From Bog-159 sp049516155 (GTDB lineage: Bacteria > Acidobacteriota > Terriglobia > Bryobacterales > Bryobacteraceae): DNA of 64,000 bases. Below are positions 33,769 through 40,713 of the stretch, one piece after another. Where the stretch lies: contig JBEKTJ010000004.1 in the NCBI GenBank assembly GCA_049516155.1, forward strand, positions 13,359 through 77,358, written 5' to 3'. Below the pieces are notes generated by a model. The model had not been told where the DNA came from, did no database searches, and saw only the letters and a list, made by a program, of their open reading frames with translations. Positions within the stretch are counted from its first letter, which is position 1; each line of letters begins with the position of its first letter. Made by a program: the position numbers and the translations under genes.

Positions 33769-36503
33769 TACAGCCCCCGCCAGCGCAGCGCGTTGAAAAT
33801 CCGCGCTACGGGATGCCTGTCCGGCGCCCGCAACAATTCGTCAAGCAGCGAGACTGGCTCCGTTTCATCCCGCCACGCCGGCTCGTCCGGGTTGTGTCCC
33901 GCGGCCAGGCACAGTTCCATGGCTGCTTGCAACAGGCCCGCTTGCAGAGGGCGGCTGGTCTTCCGGCATTCTCCGCGCGCAATCAGTTCGCGGACTTCGC
34001 GCGAGGCGTTGGCCGGCGCATAGGCAATTTCCGCGGTGCGCAGCATTTCCACATCCGGAGCGGAATCGCCAATAGCCGCCACTGCCTCGCCGGAATAGCC
34101 CAGGTAAGCATGCACGCTGGCTAATGCCTGCCCTTTTCCCGAACCTTTCTGAACGATGTAGGTGTCGGCCCGGCTCTGCACAAAGGTCAGCCGGTGGCAA
34201 TCCGTGCGCGCCAGTACCGCCGCAACTTCTGTGCTTTGCAACGGCCGCATGAATCCGTCCTGGAAGCGATAGGCGCGTATCGAATACTTATTCTCAGGGT
34301 CGATGAAGACGCCCGCAAGAGTCCGGATCTCTTCACGCAGGCGTTCGATCTGGGTGGCGGCTTCGGTATCGATTAGCGGTATTTCCCAATCGCGTATGGC
34401 GTCCCAGAAGACGCTGCCCAATTCGGCCACTCCGCCCGGCAGCCGGTAGGCGCGGCAGTATTCGCGCACATGTTCCAGGCTGCGCGCGGTGTTCAGCACC
34501 ACCGAGAAGCGGCTGCGCCGGAGCATCCGCAGAGCCTGTACGCCGCACGGAGAGGTGTGCGGAAAGCCCAGCAGCCCCCAATCCAGCACGCCGTCCAGAT
34601 CCAGGAAACATAGCCGCCGCTCCCAGGCTGCCGGGGGGGCGCCCAACTTGCGGCCGCAGTAGCGCGCCAGATGGAAAGCCGCAAAGCTGCGGGTGGCGGT
34701 GAATTGCCGGTTCCATTCCTCGCGGCGCGGATCGTTTGGCTTGCGCGCGAGCCAGTATTTCGCGGTGCGCAGCCCGTTCATGGCGTACAGAATCTTGTAC
34801 AGCGGCAGGCGGTCGTGTATACCCGAATCCGCGGTTTGCGCGGTATATGTATCGAGGAGTATTTGCTCGGCATCGGGGGCAAGGTGAAATTCAAAGATGG
34901 CGCAGGCCAGGTCCCATGCGGGATCCACGACATCCGGCTCGCCGCCGCCGAAGTTGTGATGTTCGAAATCGGTCTTGAGCGGCTTGTCTCCGGAGTGTAC
35001 CCAGTCCGCGGGTTTCATGCGGCCATCGACCAGGGTGGGATGCGGCGCCACATACGCGCGTAGCAGGCGCCGGATCGCGCGCTTCTTCAGCGGTCCCAAG
35101 TAAGGGCCATAGACGCGGCTGAGCGTGGCTACCAGATCGTCCCAACCGCACCAGCGATATCCGAGACTGTCAAACGCCGGATCTTCGCCCAACGCCAGTT
35201 TGTTGACGCGCCGCGCGACATACCCGGCAAGGGCCGTTGGACAGGCCTCCGAGCATGCCGACGAATCTTCATATTCGGAGTAGAGTATGCCATCGCGAAG
35301 CCGCAGCGGCCGCGGCACGAATCCCTCCAAGGCGGCGCCTGCCAGCCACGCGTGGTATCCCAGCCAGCCCCAGCCGACGCTCTTGGCCATTACGCGTCCG
35401 CTGTCCGATTCAAGCACGCGCTTGAGCCGGACTTGAAAGCCGTCGGCAAAATGCGCCGCGAGCTCCCGGTTAAGCGAGGTAGTTGCATCGCTTGCGACGC
35501 ATTGCTCGTTGAGCAAGCGCGCCTTAAGGCGATCCTCCGGCGGCAGCATGCGGATGCTCACGCCGCTGGCGGCTTCATCGGCGACAGTCCAATTGGGAAT
35601 GGAGGGATGGCCGGGGAGCGCGACGACGATGTCGTGCGATGCAGCGCCCAAGCTGCGAAGTTCACCCAAAAGCAAGCGCAGCGTGTGGCCCGAATTCGGG
35701 TGATCGTCTATGATCAGCACCTGCGCGCGGGCGCGAAGCAACTTGGATATCGTATGCGACTCGCCGCGTGACAGGCCGTTCTTAGGACGGACGGTGACCC
35801 AGGCCACGCGCGTGTAACCCAGCGCCCGCAGCCGGGCCGCCGCTAGCGGAGCGAAATATGCGCCGGCCGTGCGCGGACCCACGATAGCGATCGGCCGATC
35901 CTTTTCCGGCAGCGCGGGCAGACACAGACGCACCATCGCGCAGACATCCTGATGTGTCAGATCCTGACAGCGAAAAGCCTCCGGAATGCGCATGCGCTGA
36001 CGCTGCGCGGTTTCCCGGAATACACTGGGTGCGGCCGCGAGCAGGTGTCGAGCCTGTTCGCAGAAACGCTCTCCGTCGCCGCCCAGCAGGAGTTCACAGG
36101 CGGCATCGACACAGTCCGCCCACTGGCGGCGCCATGCTGCCACATGCGCATTACGCGCCGGCGCGTTCGCCAGCGCCGCGGCGGCCCGGATCCCAATACC
36201 GGCACCGGGGAATCGCCGCGCCAGGGCGGACAGTACGCGCGGCCGGGCAGCCAGATAGTCGTCCAAGGTGCACGCGATAGCGCAAGCGAACAGATACAGA
36301 TTGATGCGACGCTCTTCGCCTTGCCAGCCCGAATCGCCGTTCGACCGATATCTTTCGATCTCCCGATCGAGGTGTTTCAGCAAATCCCGCAAACTCAGCA
36401 TGGGATTGAGACACCACCGGTAGTCCTGGTAGAAGCGTTCTTCGGCGCCAGCTTGAGGCAACGCTTGGGACGGTGCGCCGGTTTCTAGGATTCCAGTGGC
36501 CAT
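33768..36503 (-). CDS. Three-domain fusion: PRTase-like, kinase-like and HAD phosphatase
   Basis: A 911-residue protein with no single-family match that I recognise. Residues about 180-330 look like a type-I phosphoribosyltransferase, with the PRPP loop VLIIDDHPNSGHTL near 260-273. Residues about 380-600 resemble an APH/choline-kinase fold, with TDFEHHNFGGGEPDVVDPAW near 505-525 supplying catalytic and metal-binding acids. Residues about 630-870 are a HAD hydrolase of the Cof/sucrose-phosphatase type: FLDLDGVLDWG, LNTARS, GSGKGQAL and IGDSAPDVEML. A helical N-terminal 170 residues precede these. The combination suggests linked phosphoryl and ribosyl chemistry on a small metabolite or sugar, which is inference. 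It follows the proline-dehydrogenase-like gene by 15 bases. Confidence 0.75.
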   Translation of the reverse strand: MATGILETGAPSQALPQAGAEERFYQDYRWCLNPMLSLRDLLKHLDREIERYRSNGDSGWQGEERRINLYLFACAIACTLDDYLAARPRVLSALARRFPGAGIGIRAAAALANAPARNAHVAAWRRQWADCVDAACELLLGGDGERFCEQARHLLAAAPSVFRETAQRQRMRIPEAFRCQDLTHQDVCAMVRLCLPALPEKDRPIAIVGPRTAGAYFAPLAAARLRALGYTRVAWVTVRPKNGLSRGESHTISKLLRARAQVLIIDDHPNSGHTLRLLLGELRSLGAASHDIVVALPGHPSIPNWTVADEAASGVSIRMLPPEDRLKARLLNEQCVASDATTSLNRELAAHFADGFQVRLKRVLESDSGRVMAKSVGWGWLGYHAWLAGAALEGFVPRPLRLRDGILYSEYEDSSACSEACPTALAGYVARRVNKLALGEDPAFDSLGYRWCGWDDLVATLSRVYGPYLGPLKKRAIRRLLRAYVAPHPTLVDGRMKPADWVHSGDKPLKTDFEHHNFGGGEPDVVDPAWDLACAIFEFHLAPDAEQILLDTYTAQTADSGIHDRLPLYKILYAMNGLRTAKYWLARKPNDPRREEWNRQFTATRSFAAFHLARYCGRKLGAPPAAWERRLCFLDLDGVLDWGLLGFPHTSPCGVQALRMLRRSRFSVVLNTARSLEHVREYCRAYRLPGGVAELGSVFWDAIRDWEIPLIDTEAATQIERLREEIRTLAGVFIDPENKYSIRAYRFQDGFMRPLQSTEVAAVLARTDCHRLTFVQSRADTYIVQKGSGKGQALASVHAYLGYSGEAVAAIGDSAPDVEMLRTAEIAYAPANASREVRELIARGECRKTSRPLQAGLLQAAMELCLAAGHNPDEPAWRDETEPVSLLDELLRAPDRHPVARIFNALRWRGL

Positions 36504-36504
36504 G

Positions 36505-36541
36505 GCTAATAGGAAACGCTAATAGGAAAGGCTAATAGGAA
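36505..36541. repeat. Triple 12-13-bp tandem repeat at a gene junction
   Basis: Three copies of a GCTAATAGGAAA-like word follow each other across the junction between the stop of the proline-dehydrogenase-like gene and the start of the 911-residue gene. The repeat encodes the last codons and stop of the former and occupies the space where the ribosome site of the latter should be. Confidence 0.85.
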
Positions 36542-37364
36542 GCTGGCTCCGCGAAGCGTCGCGCAGCACCCACCAGAGAATGCGCGGATCGCGGCGCGCC
36601 TGCCGCAGCGCATACGGCAGCCACGCGTGCCCGTAGGGCAGATAATAACGGACCGGTACAGCGAGGTCGCGAACCGCGTGCAGAACAGCGCGGCCAGGCA
36701 ACCCGTAGAGCAACTCCATTTCGCACGTCGTGCCGGCGGATTGCAGCTTGCGAATGGCGGCGGCGGCCAGTATCGGATCGTGTGTGGCCACTGCGACCGG
36801 GGAGGCTCCGCCGGCGAGCGCGCCGATCGCATCCAGAAAGCCCACGTGCGGATCGACGGCCGCGTCCGGATCGGGCCACTGGCCTTTGACCACGCGCACG
36901 CGCAGTCCCATTTGCGCCGCCTTTTCGGCGTCGCCCGGGCTGCGCCGCCAACGTCCGGGGATCGTACATCCCAATTTCGCGCCGCGTCCGCGCGCCACGT
37001 CAATCAATCGGAACGTGCGATCCACCGTTTCGGCGCCCAGCGAGTCGAAATGCATGCGGATGCCTGCGTCGCGGGCGGCATCCGCAATCTCCACGACCAG
37101 GCCGGCATCGAATGCGAGCGACGGCGCCTTGATCGAGACATATGAATCCAGATGTGCGCTTTGGATGGCTTGCACGGTTGCCAGATACATGTCGGCGACA
37201 TGCCGGGGCGCGTCGTCCTGCGCATCCCAAAAGCAGAGAGTGGAAGCCGGTACGCCGCGTGCCGCAAACGTTCGCGCCAGGCGGAGAACATCGGGCAACT
37301 CCGGACCCGCCACATAGCTTCGGGCCGCTTTCCGGAGCAGCGGCAGCCAGGGTGCGGCGATCAT
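36519..37364 (-). CDS. Proline-dehydrogenase-like FAD flavoenzyme
   Basis: A 281-residue protein with the barrel signature of proline dehydrogenase: FDSLGAETVDRTFRLIDVA, the lysine strand VRVVKGQWPDPDA, PVAVATHDP, CEMELLYGLPGRAV and the C-terminal YYLPYGHAWLPYALRQARRD. In PRODH these contact FAD and the substrate carboxylate. Catabolic proline oxidation is an odd job for a polysaccharide operon, so it may act on another cyclic imino acid or modified sugar, which is inference. The ATG (37364) overlaps the TGA of the upstream acyltransferase gene, so ATG 37364 is preferred over longer starts. Confidence 0.82.
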   Translation of the reverse strand: MIAAPWLPLLRKAARSYVAGPELPDVLRLARTFAARGVPASTLCFWDAQDDAPRHVADMYLATVQAIQSAHLDSYVSIKAPSLAFDAGLVVEIADAARDAGIRMHFDSLGAETVDRTFRLIDVARGRGAKLGCTIPGRWRRSPGDAEKAAQMGLRVRVVKGQWPDPDAAVDPHVGFLDAIGALAGGASPVAVATHDPILAAAAIRKLQSAGTTCEMELLYGLPGRAVLHAVRDLAVPVRYYLPYGHAWLPYALRQARRDPRILWWVLRDASRSQLPISLSY

Positions 37365-38479
37365 GCTTTGAACCTCTGGCGCAATTTTCGTACGCCGGCG
37401 TGCCCACTGTCGGCGATCGAAGCCCAGGCTCCGCGCGGGCTGAAAGGATAGGCACGCAGGGAACAACAGGCGCGCTCGCGATGCGTCCAGAGCTTGGTCC
37501 AGGGTTCCACATCGCCGTTGAATTCGTAGGATTGCAAGCCACGGCGCGCGGCGTAACGAATGCTTTCCGCGGTCAGCAGCATACCTGGCGAGCAGCGCGC
37601 GAACCGCTCGTCGTAGCCTGCGCGCAGCAGATCGAAACGGCTGCCGCTTTCAATCGCGATTTGCGCCGCGGCCGGCCGGCCGCCAATGCGCAACACGCCG
37701 ATGCGCAGGATCCCCTTGGCGCAGGCCATCTCCGCGTAGCGCCGGAAAAACGCGCCCCGTACGGGATCGGCAGCCAGCGCCGTGCCCTGCGCGCCTTTCC
37801 ACCCGGCGGCTTCCACCTGGAAGGCTTCGTCGAGGAACTGGGGCAACTCGGCGCGCGTGGGCGCGACGATTGCGGTTTCCACGGCCCCCATCTTCTCCGC
37901 CTGGCGCCTGGCGCGGCGCAGATCGGAGCGCCGGCCGGCTTCCAGCCGCATTTCGGGTTCAGCCCAGGACTCGTCCAGCGGAATCCAGGGCGATCCGCCG
38001 GTAGGCCGCCGCCGAACGATACCGCTTCCGCGATAAGCGGCTTCCATGGCCGCAACCACCGGCCCATCGACAGAAACGCGCTTCAGTTCCAAAGGACGTC
38101 CCGTGCGTACGATGGCGCGTGCCAATGCGAAAAGAGCGCTTTCGTCCGCGTAGACAAAGTCCATGATTTCGTACATTTCCGCGGCTAGCAGGGTCAGCCA
38201 TCCGGGCCCGCCGCGGTTGACTACCAAAGGCGCGATGGCCAGGGTCTCAGAATCGCCCGCCGTCATGACCTGTAACCGCTGGGTCTCGCCAAGCCCCGCG
38301 GCCCAGGCTTGTGCATAAGCAAAGCCCGATACGGGATTGCGGCCCACCGCCATTAGATCCCAAGCCGATTCGATACGGTCGAGATCCGCCGGCGTGCGGA
38401 TCGTTTGCACCCTGTGCTGCACGCGGGCACGCGCGGGACTTTCGGCGAACGGCGCATCCATCTCCGACAGTGCCGTCAT
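37361..38479 (-). CDS. FemAB/CelD-like GNAT acyltransferase, copy 2
   Basis: A 372-residue paralogue of the gene at 32566-33768. It has ESAWDLMAVGRNPVSGFAYA at the start, ESWAEPEMRLEAGRRSDLRR in the middle and the acetyl-CoA-type region IGGRPAAAQIAIESGSRFDL followed by CSPGMLLTAESIRYAARRGL and YEFNGDVEPWTKLW. It probably acylates a sugar intermediate. The frame is open to 38722, but ATG 38479 overlapping the glycosyltransferase TGA is the natural start. Confidence 0.84.
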   Translation of the reverse strand: MTALSEMDAPFAESPARARVQHRVQTIRTPADLDRIESAWDLMAVGRNPVSGFAYAQAWAAGLGETQRLQVMTAGDSETLAIAPLVVNRGGPGWLTLLAAEMYEIMDFVYADESALFALARAIVRTGRPLELKRVSVDGPVVAAMEAAYRGSGIVRRRPTGGSPWIPLDESWAEPEMRLEAGRRSDLRRARRQAEKMGAVETAIVAPTRAELPQFLDEAFQVEAAGWKGAQGTALAADPVRGAFFRRYAEMACAKGILRIGVLRIGGRPAAAQIAIESGSRFDLLRAGYDERFARCSPGMLLTAESIRYAARRGLQSYEFNGDVEPWTKLWTHRERACCSLRAYPFSPRGAWASIADSGHAGVRKLRQRFKA

Positions 38480-39678
38480 TTCCGGCTCGCCCCCAGGAGC
38501 TGGTCGTACCGGTCCACCATGTTGCGAATCATCCCTTCGGCCGAGAAGCGCTCCTCGACTACCAGCCGCGCGAGATTGCCCATCGTGCGCGCACGGTCGG
38601 GATCGCGCAGCAGGGCCAGTATACGGCTCGCCGCGGCATGGTGATCCTCGCTGGGGACAACATAACCGGTGCGTCCATCTTCCAGAACTTCGGGCGTGCC
38701 TCCCACGGCGGTGGCTACACAAGGCAGCCCGCAGGCCATGGCCTCCAGCAGCGCATTGGACATCCCTTCACTGCGGGAAGGCTGGCAAAATACGTCGCAC
38801 AATTTCAACAGCGACCACACACTCTCGTTTTCCATCTTGCCCAGGAAGCGTACATTACGTTCGAGGTTAAGTTCCTTGAGCAGATGCCTCAGCTCCTGGT
38901 CGCAATCCGTTTCCTGCACCGAGCCCACGATCAGGAAAGTGGCCTTGGGGTAAACCTGGCAGACCTCCGCGGCAACGCGCAGCAGCACATCGAATCCCTT
39001 CACGCGGCGGATGTGACCCACCGTGACAATCAGCGGGGAAGCATCTTCAAGTTGAAGCGAATGGTATAACGCCGCGGAGCCGTCGGCCGCCGCCAACTTC
39101 TCGATTTCGATTCCATTAGGAATGGTCACCACTTTATTCGGATTGATCCCGTCGGCCCGAATGGTTTGGCGCCGGACAGCGTCGGAGACGGCCTGCACCT
39201 GGTCGAAGAGCGGGCTCATCAAGCGGTAGGCGATGCGGTGCCGGGTGGAGCGCAGAATGCCCATATCGCGGCGGCTCGATATGATTACGGGAACGCCGCT
39301 GAGCTTGGCCACCAGACCGCCCAGCAGGTCCGCCGATTCGAAAAACGTGTGGACAATCTGGACGCGCTCGTCGCGGATGAACCGCCTGAGAGAGAGTGCC
39401 GCGCGGAGTGCGCCAATGCCGAACACCCGCTTTACCGGAAACTCCCGAATGGGACAGGGCGACTGATCGAATACCGGCGGCTCCGGCCGCAGACGGAAGG
39501 TTCCGATGGTGCAGCGGTAGCGGTCCTTAGGCAACAATTTCGGGATGCGCAGCAATACCCCTTCCGCGCCCCCGAGGCCCCACAGGACATCGATGAGATA
39601 AAGAATGTGGACCGGACTGTCAGTGGGCTGCGCCACGGCCGCCTCGATGGGCGCGGGATGTGAGATCAATTGCGTCAT
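38476..39678 (-). CDS. GT4-family glycosyltransferase
   Basis: A 400-residue GT-B enzyme. The N-terminal domain has LYLIDVLWGLGGAEGVLLRI. The C-terminal donor domain has LIVTVGHIRRVKGFDVLLRV, ERNVRFLGKM, VFCQPSRSEGMSNALLEAMA and CGLPCVATAVGGTPEVLEDG with the EX7E-type acids. It transfers a nucleotide-activated sugar with retention of configuration, but donor and acceptor are unknown. It starts six bases after the deacetylase stop. Confidence 0.93.
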   Translation of the reverse strand: MTQLISHPAPIEAAVAQPTDSPVHILYLIDVLWGLGGAEGVLLRIPKLLPKDRYRCTIGTFRLRPEPPVFDQSPCPIREFPVKRVFGIGALRAALSLRRFIRDERVQIVHTFFESADLLGGLVAKLSGVPVIISSRRDMGILRSTRHRIAYRLMSPLFDQVQAVSDAVRRQTIRADGINPNKVVTIPNGIEIEKLAAADGSAALYHSLQLEDASPLIVTVGHIRRVKGFDVLLRVAAEVCQVYPKATFLIVGSVQETDCDQELRHLLKELNLERNVRFLGKMENESVWSLLKLCDVFCQPSRSEGMSNALLEAMACGLPCVATAVGGTPEVLEDGRTGYVVPSEDHHAAASRILALLRDPDRARTMGNLARLVVEERFSAEGMIRNMVDRYDQLLGASRK

Positions 39679-39684
39679 ACGGCG

Positions 39685-40491
39685 TCAGTTCGTTCCCGGC
39701 TCGATGCCACGCGACAGCAAGAGACGCCGGATGGTGAAATACGATTCGCCCGCGAGCGCCTTGACCGGTTTCTTGGCCTGCCAAAGTATGGTCTGGCGCA
39801 GCCGCGGCCATTGATTATGCGCCGCGATGGCTCCCGACACATCGGCCGGCGTATGGCTTTGGATCGAGTAGCGGCCCAGTATCAGGCAGCCATCAACAAC
39901 CCCGACTTTGGCGCTGGGTTCGGAAGTGAACAAGACCTGGATCCCAGCGGCGGCGGCGGCCTTGCCGACTTTGCGCGAGTAATATCCGTCGGCGACCGAT
40001 GCGGTGAGCACCGGCTCCTGAAGTATGCCGCTGAGCATGGCGCAGCTTTCTTTCCACTCTCTCAGCAACTCCGCCCAACTCAGCTTGGACATGCGCGCCG
40101 GGTGTGAGCAGGAGTGGCTGCCGATTACATGTCCGCGCGCGTGCAATTCCCGGATCTGTTGCGGATCGAGAAACCCGCTCCGGCCGGTCCAGTCGGTGGT
40201 AACGAAAAAGTGGCCTCTCCAACCGCGCTTCTCCAACTCGCCGGCCACGATAGTGTAAGAACTGGCGGCGCCGTCGTCGAATGTCAGGAACAGCGGCGTT
40301 TCATCCCGCCACTGCCGCGCGCGATCGATTACGCGCACCGACGCGCGATCGGCGCTGCGCCAAATTGAATCCATGTGCGCGCGGAAGTGCCCGCGACCGA
40401 GCTTATACCGTCCGGAGTGGCGTGAGCCATCGTTGGGCGGCCGCCGACACTCGTCGACGATATCGTGATAACCGATGGAGATAGCTTTCAT
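39685..40491 (-). CDS. Polysaccharide deacetylase (NodB/CE4-like), first gene of the seven-gene unit
   Basis: A 268-residue protein with the CE4 motifs LFLTFDDGAASSYTIV (catalytic base and metal Asp) and HVIGSHSCSHPARMSKLSW (the two metal histidines). It removes N-acetyl groups from amino sugars in CE4 enzymes. ATG 40491 starts KAISIGYHDIVDE, the family N-terminus. It is the first gene after the shared promoter-leader region at 40536-40706, with a leader of about 115 bases. Confidence 0.9.
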   Translation of the reverse strand: MKAISIGYHDIVDECRRPPNDGSRHSGRYKLGRGHFRAHMDSIWRSADRASVRVIDRARQWRDETPLFLTFDDGAASSYTIVAGELEKRGWRGHFFVTTDWTGRSGFLDPQQIRELHARGHVIGSHSCSHPARMSKLSWAELLREWKESCAMLSGILQEPVLTASVADGYYSRKVGKAAAAAGIQVLFTSEPSAKVGVVDGCLILGRYSIQSHTPADVSGAIAAHNQWPRLRQTILWQAKKPVKALAGESYFTIRRLLLSRGIEPGTN

Positions 40492-40535
40492 ATGGCTTTC
40501 GTAAGTAGCCGGCGAATACTCGTTTCGCCGGGGAT

Positions 40536-40706
40536 GGCAGCCTGCGGCCCGATCAGCCACATGAGCCTATATTCCCGGGCTGCGCGCACAGTCGCGAGGT
40601 GGTATCTGCACTGTATCATGGCCGACTTTATTACATTTGTCAATGAACCGTTGCCAGTCTCCTGGTACTTTACCTACTATGACTTAGAGTCCTAGTACGA
40701 AGTGTG
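40536..40706 (-). promoter_or_regulatory. Promoter-leader element A (duplicate of 61860-62029)
   Basis: On the minus strand: an upstream box CGTACTAGGACT (40688-40699), then -35 TTGACA (40638-40643) and -10 CATGAT (40615-40620) separated by 17 bases. A leader word GGGCCGCAGGCTGCC (40536-40550) can fold into a short bulged hairpin. Element B before the 18-gene unit has the same parts at the same distances, including 61 bases from leader word to CTGTAT. Between the blocks the two copies have drifted. This is the likely promoter of the deacetylase-to-JAMM unit. Confidence 0.8.
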
Positions 40707-40713
40707 TGTGCGT

